Positions 19,026 to 29,594 of a stretch of 64,000 nt of DNA are shown in pieces. Source of the stretch: Oegoconia quadripuncta (lineage: Eukaryota; Arthropoda; Insecta; Lepidoptera; Autostichidae). The DNA lies in assembly GCA_949316235.1 (NCBI GenBank), contig OX438744.1:3911710-3975709 (forward strand). Reading direction: 5' to 3'. Position 1 is the first letter of the stretch. Every line of letters begins with the position of its first letter. Below the pieces are notes generated by a model. The model searched no databases and was not told the DNA's origin. It saw only the letters and a list, made by a program, of their open reading frames with translations. Position numbers and translations under genes: made by a program.

Positions 19026-19870
19026 AATCATCATCATCACGCATGAGCATATTAAAAGGCGGTTCAAATAGCAGTCTGATTAAGTGGAACTGGGATGTGG
19101 GTAGGGACAAGTCGAAGCTTACGTCCTCAGAGTCCTCTTGCATCTATATACTAAGCATCATCCTCTCTATATGTGACCTTCAGTAATCTTATAGAGCCCA
19201 AGTCATAAGCCACGTTACAGTGCTATAAGACATCACTGGTAACTTACATTGATTATAAAAAAACAATGCTATATTGAAAATCTAACTTATATTATAAATG
19301 TAAAAGTTTTGATGTTTCTGTATAGGTCGGAGAAGAAAGACGTACGTCATACAAGTGACTGGCGTACTCATAAAAGGTCAGGTACGGCCAGTCACTAATC
19401 GACGAGCGTGTATGCAGCATTTGATAATAGTGGAAGAAGCCAGGGACAACAAGCATGATATGCATTAAAAAGCGGTGCAAATATCCGTCTGATTAAGTGG
19501 AACTGGAATGAGTGTAGGCATAAGTCGAAGCTTACTTCCTCGTAGTCCTCTTCAGACTCCACATCTTCTCTTGCATATCCTCCACTTTTTCCTGTTTTTT
19601 AAAGAACTTTAAGCAAGGTTGTTTTAAACTCATCCGGCCATCACTCCTACTCTGCCAGGACTATATCGATGATCTCTTTGTTCCTGATTCTATCTCAAAG
19701 TGAAATACTAAGTATCATCCTCTCCATATGTGACCTTCAGTCATCTTATAGAGCCCAAGTCATACATAAGCCACGTTTCAGTGCTACAAGACATCACTGG
19801 TAACTTACATTGATTTTAAAAAACAATGATATATTGAAAATCTAACTAATATTATAAATGTAAAAGTTTT
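18853..19870 (+). repeat. Tandem segmental duplication, two units
   Basis: Unit 1 (about 18853-19319) and unit 2 (about 19323-19870) share GGTCGGAGAAGAAAGACGTA, GTCAGGTACGG, GATTAAGTGGAACTGG and the AATCTAACT-TATTATAAATG end. Unit 2 carries about 90-130 bp more in the middle (near 19550-19680). Unit 1 ends within a Helitron 5' end (from 19281) that is complete only in unit 2, so the Helitron was there before the duplication. Confidence 0.8.
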
Positions 19871-20082
19871 GATGTTTGTTTGTTTTTTGTATGTTTGTTT
19901 GTTGCTCAATCACGGCAAAACGGATGAACAGATTTGAATGAAATTTGGTAGATAGATAGACCATACCCTGGATTGAAACATAGAATATTTTTTATCCCGA
20001 AAAAGTGAGTAGTTCCTGCGGGATAAAAAAAATTCCGCGATAAAATTATTCCACGCAGGCGAAGCCGCGGACAGAAAGCTAG
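19841..20082 (+). mobile_element. Short non-autonomous Helitron
   Basis: It starts TCTAACTAATATTATAAATG directly after an A and ends AGAAAGCTAG directly before a T, fitting Helitron insertion between A and T. A hairpin-like CGCAGGCGAAGCCGCGG precedes the CTAG. The 242 bp have no coding capacity. A second copy, interrupted by a LINE, is at 60665-61701 in reverse. Confidence 0.8.
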
Positions 20083-20097
20083 TATATTATAAAGGCA

Positions 20098-20560
20098 TTA
20101 GTGACAATACATGTAAATGGTTTCATAATACAGAAATATATATGTCTAGGATTCCGAATTATCGGTCACTTTTTATACTTCACGACCTTTATCCCAAATG
20201 GGGTGGTCAGAGATATCCCAAATAAGTGTTTAGGTGTTCCAAACATTAACAGTTTCATATTTGAAACAATATCCACGTTTCATCATTCAAAATATACAGA
20301 AATGCAGCATTACGAATGAGCGGTAAATTTAAAATGATATATTAACGTTTTCAAGTGATCAATTGTGTCCTACGAAAATAAACATTTTTTCATTTTCATT
20401 TTCATTTTCATTTTCATTTTCATTTCATTTTTCATTTTCACGTGATGGGGGTGAGCCTTTCGTCAATCGTTTTCTGATGGAAAGCCTCTTAGTCACCTTT
20501 TACGACACCCACGGGATGAGACAGGTTGGTTATCACAAGCCAACAAGGGCCTGAAAATTA
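20098..20560 (+). repeat. Repeat E copy with a TTTTCA microsatellite inside
   Basis: Contains CACGACCTTTATCCCAAATG, GGGGTGGTCAGAGATATCCC, AACAATATCCACG and, after the microsatellite at about 20381-20440, GTGATGGGGGTGAGCC and CCTTTTACGACACCCACGGG. Other copies are at 39575-40160, 47095-47345 and 62115-62690. The class is unknown. Confidence 0.6.
20381..20440 (+). repeat. (TTTTCA)n microsatellite
   Basis: About nine units of a hexanucleotide with small interruptions, inside repeat E. Confidence 0.9.
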
Positions 20561-22079
20561 GGCTCTGATCGGCTCATTCTTAATCTGATTGTGTCAGCAA
20601 ACTCCTGGGGCTTGCTCTCCTAGGAGAGGTACGGACCGTACTCCACCACACTGGTCCATTGTGGGCTGGTACATTTATGCCACACTAGTGGTAGTCAATG
20701 TTTTCAAGCCGCCGACTTGATTAAACGACTTTATAACCTACCTTCAAAACACGGAAACGCTCGTCTGACAATGGGGCCAATTATTACGGTTGATATATTA
20801 CATTTTCTACAATAAATAGTTTTCCATGAAGTATATGTAGCTATATTATGGACAATCGTAACAGAACCATTCATACTCTCCCTGAATTCCTGGCGAGAGA
20901 TTAGTGTAAGCTTATAAATTTGCGTTCTGGTGTATAGTAGTACAATTCAGATAGAATACAGTACAGACACTAGTTCTTTTTGGAATTATTGCAAACATTT
21001 GCCACCGTGGCTTAATTCATGATGACTTTTAATTACTCTTGATACCAAAAGATATACATTTACTTATTATTACAAACAATTTTTCCGAAGAAAAAACTCT
21101 TCTAAATTATTTTTTTATGAAGTTCATGTTAACACTCGAGTTTATTTAATTCTATAAGGTACATTAACAGTAGTACATATATTATAATTATAAAGAACAT
21201 ATTAAAATTCAATAGGACATGGTTTTGTGGATCACACTTGAAAGTGAAGATAAGGATCAAGATGAAGACAGGATTTCTTCTCGATCGTAGTAATTGGAAG
21301 TCTGTGGTCTCTACCTACCCCTGCGGCAAACAGGCGTGATATTTGTACATATTATGTATGTATGTAGAAATGCTCCCAAAAAATTAATCATAAAAAAATG
21401 TGTATTTCATAAAGTTGTTTGTAATCATGAGAACATGCATATATTTGACTATGGAGCTGGCTCAATGACGATCTTGGAAGATTTCAATGTCCTACGTGGA
21501 CTGATTATGATAGCATTATTAAAACAATCGAGTTGCTCCACTCGTTCTATCTCTATACTAAGGTTCCGGTTAGTCTCCCTAATAACTCTCGCAAATGCGA
21601 ATTCAGTTCTGCGGGTGTCGGGATAATGGGGATTTTCATGATAGAGACTGGTTCCTATCTAGGTAGAGAGAGCCACAGGAAACTAGAACAGATGGCATAG
21701 ATTTAGATCACGTGCATAATAGATTCACTGTAATTTTGCAAGCTGAGAATTCAGATTGAGAAGCACTCCTGGTGCAGTCGCACTCGCTAGTGAGAATGAT
21801 GAGCTGAGTTAAGCAATGTATAGCTCGATCAGTTCAATCCAAATAAACCTTTGCTATTTTACCCGACTGAAGAGATGTTGTAGCATTACTTACTTAGCAG
21901 TTGCTATCAGGCGCCGGAAGTTTATTGTCACAAATATTTTTGTCGGCGTCGTGAAGTGACGAATCCATCGCCCGCTAGTGGTAGCGTCTACCACTAGTAC
22001 AGTCAGTCAACAGAGCAATGGCGGTCAGTCCATTTCAACTGGTCGGATGAAATGCTAATACAGGATGGGTAGCATCCTA
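20561..22079. other. No gene; SINE-D-like scrap near 20610-20690, LINE-6 scrap near 21275-21335
   Basis: At 20610-20690, GGAGAGGTACGGACCGTACT and CCACCACACTGGTCC resemble the SINE-D core in reverse. At about 21275-21335 a frame reads FLLDRSNWKSVVSTYPCGKQ, the very end of a LINE-6-like protein. The rest is unassigned. Confidence 0.4.
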
Positions 22080-22290
22080 ATACTCAAGACATGAAACTCC
22101 CGACAGACTGCGATCGCCAACCCGCCTGCCAAGGGTGGCGAGTATGGCAACTACATCCCAAAAATATAAAAGATCACAGGAAGCTGCTGGATGTGGGCAA
22201 TGCTGGACCGTTCGTTGTGGAGATCTTTGGGGGAAGCCTTTGTCCAGCAGTGGACATCTTTCGGCTGATACGAAGATGATGATGATGAGA
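22080..22290 (+). pseudogene. RTE-type LINE 3' end
   Basis: The frame has LLDVGNAG, then GGSLCPAVDIF-like endings, followed by CAGCAGTGGACATCTTTCGG and a GATGATGATGATGA tail. This is the usual form of an RTE-type 3' terminus. SINE-D ends are similar. The upstream RT domain is absent. Confidence 0.6.
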
Positions 22291-22360
22291 AAATTGTGAC
22301 TAAAGGAAGTATAGCAGGACAATATAAAAATACAAATAGAAGCAGGTAAGTATAATGATT

Positions 22361-22700
22361 TTGGTTGGTGGTAGGGCATTTTAAATATCCGCCTGGCTAG
22401 CTACCAGTCTTTCTTTTTTATGCACAACGGGTTGGTACTTGACCTCAATCACACCTGATGTTAAGTGAAGATGAGGTCGAAGGTGGAAGCGTACTGACCC
22501 GGAAACCCCAACACATTTGGGGGACTGGCTAAAGTCAAAAGTTGCCGCCAAACAATGTCGTTGTTGTTGTTCGAGATAAGATAGCAAGTTCCCCAAATAC
22601 TTGGTTTTCCGGGTCCGTACGCTTCCACCTTCGGCCTCATTATCACTTAACAATCAGGTGTGATTGAAATCAAGTGCTAACCCGTTGTTCATAAAAAAAA
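22361..22700. mobile_element. Three SINE-A pieces in alternating orientation
   Basis: 22361-22407 is SINE-A body on plus, 22408-22530 is a SINE-A 3' half on minus, and 22531-22700 is a SINE-A 3' half on plus ending in an A-run. The simplest reading is a SINE-A that jumped into another SINE-A in the opposite orientation, with later loss. Confidence 0.75.
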
Positions 22701-22879
22701 TAATATTAATTAATAAATATGAAATGGTTAAAATATAATTAATACACGCTAAGGTACTAACTAGGTTTTAACTATTAAGATATTTATATCATAATTACAG
22801 TTTGCGGTTCTTGGCAAACTGTGGATGGTGTCGTCATCCTGACGTTTGAAAGGCGGACGAGACACAATCTCCCAATTTG

Positions 22880-23105
22880 GATCCACACATGCACATTGAT
22901 ACTTATGTGCATTTATCCGACTGCTCTTAAACGGTGAAGGAAAACATCGTGAGGAAACATACATGCCATAGAAATAAAAAATAAAAAGTCGAAGACATGT
23001 GAATTCCCTAACCCGCATTGGGCCAGCGTGGCGGACTATGGCCCATACTCCCTCAATATGAGGGTAGGTCTATATCCCTTCAGTGGGATGTTTACGTACT
23101 GATGA
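22880..23105 (+). mobile_element. SINE-D copy
   Basis: Begins near TCTCCCAATTTGGATCC (the tRNA-like head remnant) and includes CCGACTGCTCTTAAACGG, AAAACATCGTGAGGAAAC, GGCCAGCGTGGCGGACTATG and GGGATGTTTACGTACTGATG. Confidence 0.75.
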
Positions 23106-23267
23106 TGTGGAAGATGTATTTACTTATAAGTAATTATGCAATTTAATTAAATATTATACTGATTAAATGTTAATACTATTTATTGTCAGATGTAATAATT
23201 GTTGGTAAGGCTAAAATAAAAAATTATAAATGTTTTTAAAATCTTGCTCTAGGACTATCTAGAAAAC

Positions 23268-23391
23268 TAAGATAAGATAGCCAGCCACCCAAGTGGGGCT
23301 TCCGTGTCAATACGCTGCCACCATTGGGCTCATCTTCACTTAACATAAGTGTGATTGAGATCAACTGCTAACCCTTTATGCATCAAAAAAA
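23268..23391 (+). mobile_element. SINE-A, diverged 3' half
   Basis: AAGATAAGATAGCCAGC, GGGGCTTCCGTGTCAATACG and CATAAGTGTGATTGAGATCA with an A tail. It is more diverged than most copies. Confidence 0.7.
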
Positions 23392-24334
23392 ACTACTAAT
23401 ATTTTGTATAAAAAATGTCCAATAGGCAGCACCACGCCAAATAAAATAGCTATACGACTCGTTCCGACCGAACCGAATTAAGCATTAAGAATTAAGCAGT
23501 ATTAATTCACTACATGTTACGTACTTCACACAGTTACATAATGCTATGTAACATCAAGTAAAGTTATGCCAACTTAACTGAATTTGAAATCTGTCGGGTT
23601 CGAATGCTGGCCCATTTCAAACTTCGACTCTAGAATGACAGAGGAGCGTACAGTGTAGTAACTAATCAGACTGGTACTACTGCAATAAACGGACAAGAAG
23701 CAAATTTTACTAAATTTGACAACAGCCATTACTTAAAATTACAATACAATACAAATACACTTTATTACAAATCAGAAAAAGAAAATACAGATACAGAAAG
23801 TTGTGAAGAGTAGAACGTGCAATTTAGGGACGTTATCACTATAATCTCTTCCAGGCAACGTTTGGGTAGGACGATACATTTGGACATATATAAATAAAAC
23901 TGACTGTGGTAAAATTCAGGTCGTGATAAGATTTCTAAGAATGCTATTGAATTTACTTGTTTTAAAATCTTGTGTAATCAAACGTACTACTTAAGATTGT
24001 CATCTTGGCTTGGGCAGAACGCTGGTGTCTCTAAATAGGCCTATCGGCCTATCTACACTAGCCCAATTCAAAAAAATACGTATATAAATCGCTGAAACTT
24101 GGACTGTATATATACTTATGAAGTCAATTGTACTAGGTGACAGGCTTGACAGAAACGTTTAGCATTTAAGAAGAATGCCGGCAAAATTATGGACGAAACA
24201 AGGTATTCGGGCCGAATGAAGACAAGGTGGAGAGGCATATATATCCAAGAGTAGATGAATACAGTCATGTACATGACGATATAGTGTTAAAAATTAAACA
24301 TCTTTGATACGTCATAAAACCGATTTTCATCAAA
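23392..24334. other. No gene; LINE tail-like stretch at 23738-23875 (minus)
   Basis: 23738-23875 starts with AATAC repeats and holds CACTTTATTACAAATC and ATCTCTTCCAGGCAACG. It resembles a reversed LINE 3' UTR of the LINE-4 type. The remainder has no recognised feature. Confidence 0.35.
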
Positions 24335-24572
24335 TCGCATTCCGAACATTCGCACTAAGAAGCTCGATTCTTCATTCATCATCCGAACAGCCAAGGCATG
24401 GAACTCCCTTCCGGCGTCAATCTTTCCTGAATCCTACAACCTTGGGATCTTCAAGAGCAGAGTGAATAGGCATTTACTGAGATCGCGTGCTTCATCTCCG
24501 ACCACATCGTCACTTTCCATCAGGTGAGATTGTGGTCAAACGCGAATCCAGTCAATCATAAAAAAAAAAAAA
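24335..24572 (+). pseudogene. LINE-2 3' end
   Basis: The frame NIRTKKLDSSFIIRTAKAWN, LPASIFPESYNLGIF and SRVNRHLLRS is nearly the same as 4660-4800. It ends with CACTTTCCATCAGGTGAGAT, GTGGTCAAACGCG and an A-run of 14. It is 5' truncated. Confidence 0.8.
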
Positions 24573-25002
24573 AATCTTTTCCCCTGTTTAATCTTTATAA
24601 TAAAAAGAAACGCACCCAAATCGGACCGCCTCTTACAGAGATACCACTATTCTGGATAAGGCGACAAACACACACAACGAACGCCGTCAAACATATAAAT
24701 AAAGAAAGAAAAAGTTTTTATTCGACACCATTATTGCTTAGTTCAGTTAGGACAATATGAAGTGGTGCTGCCAAAGAGGCATCCACTCAGCATAGTGTCG
24801 CGACATTGGACTCCCTAGAGTCCAGTGACGCGACGCTGGTATTCTGTAGACACCGTAGGACGAAGACTGGAGAGTACAACACCGTACAGTACATATACAA
24901 ACTAGTATGCATTCCAAATACTCGCGGTAATTGGCTAATAAAGTGGTACAATGACATTTCAATGGATTTACGTAAGGACAAAAACGAATTTAACACTATT
25001 CA
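24573..25002. other. No gene recognised
   Basis: Small frames on both strands have no recognisable content. (AAATA)n begins near 25005 as part of the following SINE-C tail. Confidence 0.35.
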
Positions 25003-25256
25003 CTAATAAATAAATAAATAAATACCCTTAGTGACATCTAGTTCCACAGTAAGCAACTATAGGCTTCTGTTGTGGAGACCAGATGGTTGATATACATACA
25101 TACAGTTTTTTTAATTAAATACTTATTATAAATGAAAACATCCATAACTCGGGTACACATGTCCGTATTGATCACTCAAACATATGCCCCTAGCGGGATT
25201 TGAACCCGCAACCTTTTGGTATGGTGGTCAGAATTGCTAACCATTACACCAAACAG
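25003..25256 (-). mobile_element. SINE-C, near full-length copy
   Basis: The minus strand carries the tRNA-like head (GGTGTAATGGTTAGC and GCGGGTTCAAATCCCGC), the ACCCGAGTTATGGATG body, the GGAACTAGATGTC segment and an (AAT)n-type tail. Confidence 0.85.
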
Positions 25257-26033
25257 CAGGGCTACTCTTGACTCACAATTCCAATTGCCAATTACAACAC
25301 TACTCACTTATAATGAGAGGCGCAACGCAATGCAAAATACACGAACCAGCTACGTAAGTAATAAGTCAATAGCAAATTTGAGATTTTGCTTAGATACATG
25401 TCACACAATTGAAACAGTTCTTAAATCATACCTTACATTTTTGTGAAATCAATAAGTGCGTCACCCACATATAACAGCCGTTGTTTTTCATCGGTGGTTA
25501 AAAATAAGATTACTTCATCTTGCTCAAGTTATGTTACTGCTCTAATATTGATACTCTATGACCACATTGTTTGGTTTAATGCTGGATACTGTTTTTCAAA
25601 CCTCACGGCGATGGACGTTTCGTATGGAACCGATCGGAAGTTTACAACAGAGTTCTGGATTAGTTTAACAGCATTTGTATTTAGAAGTTACAAAGCTCCC
25701 GTTGCTGAGACTTTCCTTTTGCGTAGACCAGGTAGACCATGGGCCTTTTTCCTTGTAGGATGTTGATAACCTTGCCTCACCGTAGCGCAATGGTTTACTG
25801 CAACATAGACGCATATCGCTTAGTCAGCGCCGGTACAAATACGCTTGTTTAATAATTAAAGGGCTTGTTCGAGCAACATTACAACAGATTACGAGTCTCA
25901 TTTATGGAATCGTCCTCTATATAACCACCAGCGTCTAATATTAACACCCTGTTACTGAGATATGTAAGGTCCCAGGAATAGTATTTTTTTTTTAATATTC
26001 TTCGCCATTAGTCGAAAACAATGCTATCTAAGG
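25257..26033. other. No gene recognised
   Basis: A plus frame at 25443-25766 has no domain I recognise and no supporting splice or poly(A) context. Confidence 0.35.
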
Positions 26034-26290
26034 CGACGATCTGTTTGGTGTAGTGGTTAGAAACTCTGCTGCTATGCCAAAAGGTTGCGGGTTTGAATCC
26101 CGCTAGGGGTATATATTCGTATGATGAATATAGACATGTGGTCGCGAGTTATGGATGTTTTTCATCTATATATGATTTATTTACAAAAAAAAAATATTAT
26201 TATCTGGTATCTATAATACAAGCCTAGTCGCTTAGTGTGGAACTAGATGTCGCTGTTTGTATGTGCAAAGATATTTATTTATTTATTATT
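26034..26290 (+). mobile_element. SINE-C, full-length copy
   Basis: Head: GATCTGTTTGGTGTAGTGGT and GGTTGCGGGTTTGAATCCCG. Body: GTCGCGAGTTATGGATG. 3' half: GGAACTAGATGTCGCTG, then ATATTTATTTATTTATTATT. The insertion is on the plus strand. Confidence 0.85.
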
Positions 26291-26356
26291 AAAAAAAAAG
26301 GGTAACACCTCACTTCGGTCATTTTCAGATGAAAATATGAAGTATTTTTCGTTTAC

Positions 26357-26445
26357 CACGACTGATTGGTGTAGTGCGAGAGGTTTTGCCTTCGTACCAA
26401 GCAGTTGTGGGTTCGAATTCCGCTAGGAATAAGTGTTTGTGCGAT
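26357..26445 (+). mobile_element. Degenerate SINE-B head
   Basis: CACGACTGATTGGTGTAGTG and GTGGGTTCGAATTCCGC keep the A- and B-box regions. The body is not recognisable beyond about 26445. Confidence 0.6.
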
Positions 26446-26814
26446 GTACCTATAACAATACCTACCTACACTAGGAATTATGGAGGAGTATTTAATCACG
26501 AACTGCTATAATATCTGACGAAGCTGTATAATATTAAAAGCAATTTTTCCACACTCTACAACGAAGGTTACTTTTAGGACAATGAATAGTGCCACCTGAG
26601 GGAAATCAGCGGAATAGACGCAGTAAACAGAGGACTCTAACATGCAAACAGCTCTGGGAAAAAATTATCTTATTTATACCTATATTTCGAAACACTCAGG
26701 GCAGTCGCGTTCTTTGTTTGTTTTCGATCAGCGATAAACAACGTCTGGCGTGGTCAGTCCTTTAATGTCATTTTTATAGAATGTTTCCGTGGTTGGAAAG
26801 CACAATAAATTAGA
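26446..26814. other. No gene recognised
   Basis: Nothing is supported in this interval. Confidence 0.35.
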
Positions 26815-26959
26815 TAGATACATAAAGCATTTATACACACATACGAAAAAAAATAAGAAAATAGTAATGAAATACACACACAACTAAAAATAAAGAAACA
26901 TATACTTACACACACACACACAAGTTAGTGGAAGCTGCCTCTTGACAGGTTCGTAGGGC

Positions 26960-26968
26960 TAACTCACA

Positions 26969-27028
<60 letters not shown>
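26960..27028 (+). repeat. (CA)n microsatellite
   Basis: An uninterrupted dinucleotide run of about 34 units, preceded by shorter CA runs from about 26908. Confidence 0.95.
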
Positions 27029-27029
<1 letters not shown>

Positions 27030-27293
27030 GCAAAATCACCAACGCATAGAGAACTAGTGCGTGCAAGTTTAACTAGAAAACTTAAAATGAGTATTTTTCT
27101 TTTCTTTGTTTAAATTTTTTTTTTTTTTTTTTCTTAGAGTTTTATTTTTCTAAGCTCCGCCAAATATGTCCGGGGAACGAGCGAGTCATTCCCAACCCCG
27201 AGTATTATATTTTACTCTCTGGGGATGCCTCAATACTGTTATATACTATTACAGGAGAAATAAAAGTAAAAAAAAAAAAAAAAAAAATATAAA

Positions 27294-27381
27294 ATACAAA
27301 GAGTGAGTGTGACGCAGTAGCACAAATAGGTGCAGTAGCACTACTAGATTTGTGCTACTGCGTCACCCTCTTTCCTTGTAT
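27294..27381. mobile_element. Small palindromic element (MITE-S copy 1)
   Basis: ATACAAAGAGTGAGTGTGAC, then GCAGTAGCACAAAT, inverted with mismatches as ATTTGTGCTACTGC and GTCACCCTCTTTCCTTGTAT. The length is about 88 bp. The second copy is 29111-29194. Confidence 0.7.
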
Positions 27382-27387
27382 TGTGGC

Positions 27388-27605
27388 ACTTTTTTTTTAT
27401 GCACAACCGGTTGGTACTTGACCTCAATCACACCTGATGTCAAGTGAGGATGAGGTCGAAGGTGGAAGCGTACTGACCCGGAAACCCCAACACATTTGGG
27501 GGACTGGCTATCTTATCTCTGACAACCGGAACACAACAATGCTATTAACATTGCTGGGCAGCAGATTTAGATAAGTTGGTGGTAGTTAGCCAGGCGGACA
27601 TTTAA
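27388..27605 (-). mobile_element. SINE-A, head-truncated copy
   Basis: Starts at the T-run just after MITE-S and runs to AGCCAGGCGGACATTTAAAA. The tRNA-like head is missing. Confidence 0.85.
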
Positions 27606-27892
27606 AATTTTAAAACACCAACCACCACATCACTCAAAGAGCGAAACACTGATTTTCGGTAACAACCCCTACAAGAACGAGTGCATAAAAGTACGCGCAT
27701 ATTAGTGTTCCCGTCTGCGTTTACATTTGTGGTCAATCGTGAGTGGAAAGTGTCCGTTATTGTTCCAGCTAGTGATGATAACAAATTAATTGAATAATAT
27801 AATATGATGTGACAAAAGGAAAAAAGAAAATTACCCTCCTTCCTTGGGCTGTCGGGTAAAAAGAGAAGTGCACAGAAAGTTCCACTAGAGAT
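27606..27892. other. No gene recognised
   Basis: No supported feature. Confidence 0.35.
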
Positions 27893-28196
27893 AAATAAAT
27901 AAATATATCCTTAGACATACACACAACGCCATCTAGTTCCACAGTAAGCAAATATAGGCTTGTGTTTTGGATACCAGATGGTTGATATACTACATAAATA
28001 ATTTTTTTTTTGTAAATAAATACTTAATATAAATGAAAACATCCATAACTCAGGTATACGCATGTCCGTATTCATCACACAAACATATGCCCCTAGCGGG
28101 ATTCGAACCCGCAACCTTTATCTTATTATCTTGAAAACGTAACATTTTTTTAATTAACGCTTTGGAATTCCATTAAATGTGTCTTATGGTGTTTTT
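27893..28196 (-). mobile_element. SINE-C with truncated head, plus duplicated flank
   Basis: SINE-C occupies 27893-28110 on minus. The B box GCGGGTTCGAATCCCGC is intact, but the A-box end is lost. It passes straight into the TCTTGAAAACGTAACATTTT block that also follows the SINE-C at 7010-7292. The deletion of about 65 bp removed the head junction. Confidence 0.8.
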
Positions 28197-28254
28197 TTGA
28201 ACAAACTTAATTAGTTCCGGTTGTTCTAAATTGGAGTCGTTAAGCCATAGCGCT

Positions 28255-28480
28255 GGCTTAAACTTCAATGTTCCACCCACCATCAGTTCTTCGAGGAGTG
28301 TGCCCTGCCCACTGCCACTTCAACATACTAATCCGCTGGGCTATGTGGGCGACTTTCGTTGGTCTTCGGAGGTTTGTCGTCGCACCGGCAAGCGTAGCGT
28401 GGGCGGAAGACTTGATACGGACCACTTCAAACCGTTCGCTTTGGAAATCTATAGAGACGTACTCGTATGTCCAGCATTGG
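28255..28480 (-). pseudogene. RTE-type LINE RT C-terminal remnant
   Basis: The minus frame reads KVAHIAQRISMLKWQWAGHT followed by PRRTDGGW, a well-known pattern at the end of RTE-type RT proteins. Related fragments are at 32365-32880 (plus) and 52520-52675 (minus). Confidence 0.65.
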
Positions 28481-28482
28481 AC

Positions 28483-28588
28483 ATATGTTTGTGTGATGAA
28501 TACGGACATTTGTACCCGAGTTATGGATGTTTTCATTTATAATAAGTATTTATTATAAATGAAAACATCCATAACTCGGGTACGCATA
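28483..28588. mobile_element. SINE-C body fragment folded into a palindrome
   Basis: TTTGTGTGATGAATACGGAC and the following ACCCGAGTTATGGATG are SINE-C sequence on plus. The same sequence then returns on minus. The arms are 28513-28545 and 28550-28582. Confidence 0.85.
28513..28582. repeat. Perfect palindrome, 33-bp arms, 4-nt spacer
   Basis: The left arm starts TACCCGAGTTATGG and ends ATTTATAATAA; GTAT follows; the right arm is its exact reverse complement. Confidence 0.95.
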
Positions 28589-28589
28589 T

Positions 28590-28690
28590 CGCTCTTTGAC
28601 TGCAATAAAAAAACTTTAAATTGGTTTTTCCTCCGGAGAGTTTGCTGGAAGAAATCTCTTAGAGAGATAAGCTCGCCTTTCGCTTTTACG
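28590..28690 (+). mobile_element. LINE-4 3' UTR fragment
   Basis: GCTCTTTGACTGCAATAAAA, GGAGAGTTTGCTGGAAGAAA and GAGATAAGCTCGCCTTTC match the LINE-4 3' UTR at 50440-50540. Confidence 0.7.
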
Positions 28691-29019
28691 ACATATTGAA
28701 AAAATTAAAAAAATTAAGAAGATATTTAAATTTGACATAGTTTCTTTAGTTACTTGGATGATATTTTCTCGGGCGTTTTGTATAGTAATCCTAAATTTTC
28801 TCTATACCTACCTAAATGTGTACCTAATTTACGCATATATCGATAATGACGAAACTCCGAGGTAATTATAGGCTGCGCTAAATAGATTACAGCAACTCAA
28901 AGCATATAAACGGCGCTTAAACTATCAGTCTGTATTTTGACATCAAAGGCAATTAAACATCAAGTGTATAATTATGACGGATAAATACCTATGACGATGT
29001 TGTTGGGATTACATAATAT
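28691..29019. other. No gene recognised
   Basis: No supported feature. Confidence 0.35.
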
Positions 29020-29110
29020 AGATGTAGATATATAAAGCATTTATACAGGCATACAAAAAAAAATAGAAATGAAATATACACACAAATAAAAATAAAGAAA
29101 CATATAGAAA

Positions 29111-29194
29111 ATACAAAGAGTGAGTGTGACGCAGTAGCACAAATGGGTCATAACTACTAGATTTGTGCTACTGCGTCACACTCTCTCTTTGTAT
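29111..29194. mobile_element. MITE-S copy 2
   Basis: 33-bp arms (ATACAAAGAGTGAGTGTGAC and so on) pair with the end GTCACACTCTCTCTTTGTAT with two differences. The spacer is about 17 bp. Confidence 0.75.
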
Positions 29195-29201
29195 TGTGGC
29201 A

Positions 29202-29534
29202 CTTTTTTTTATGCACAGCGGGTTGGTACTTGACCTCAATCACACCTGATGTTAAGTGAAGATGAGGTCGAAGGTGGAACCGTACTGACCCAGAAACCCC
29301 AACACATTTGGGGGACTGGCTATCTTATCTCTGACAACCGGAACACAACAATGCTATTAACATTGTTGCTTGGCGGCAGATTTAGATAAGGTGGTGGTAG
29401 CTAACCAGGCGGACACTTAAAATGCCCTACCACCAACCAAACCGAGTACTTAAACATGTACCCCGCTGGGGATCAAACCCGCGACCTCCGAATCGTAAAC
29501 CCAACGTTGTTTGTATTGAGCCACGGAGGCGGTT
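29202..29534 (-). mobile_element. SINE-A, full-length copy
   Basis: The complete order is present on minus: the A-box region, the B box (GCGGGTTTGATCCCC), the body and the ACATCAGGTGTGATTGAGGTC-type end, with a short A-run. Confidence 0.9.
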
Positions 29535-29594
29535 ACCTCGGTTTACCTTACTTTATTAAATTAACGCTACTAAATGTAATTATAAATAAAAATT

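Larger units (their letters stand above)
26815..27605. repeat. Composite repeat block, copy 1
   Basis: The order is: a segment with AAAGCATTTATACA and AATAAAGAAACATATA; a (CA)n microsatellite; an A-run; the small palindromic element at 27294-27381; and a SINE-A. The same order without the middle is found at 29020-29534. Confidence 0.65.
29020..29534. repeat. Composite repeat block, copy 2
   Basis: 29020-29110 matches 26815-26910, MITE-S follows at 29111-29194, and a complete SINE-A at 29202-29534. The (CA)n and surrounding 380 bp of copy 1 are absent. Confidence 0.65.

Noticed and set aside
21294..21626. 110-residue ORF as a protein gene
   Set aside because: Its first part is an off-frame reading of a LINE-6 end and the rest is not recognisable.
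25443..25766. 107-residue plus-strand ORF as a host exon
   Set aside because: No recognisable domain, no poly(A) or splice context, and ordinary AT-rich composition.
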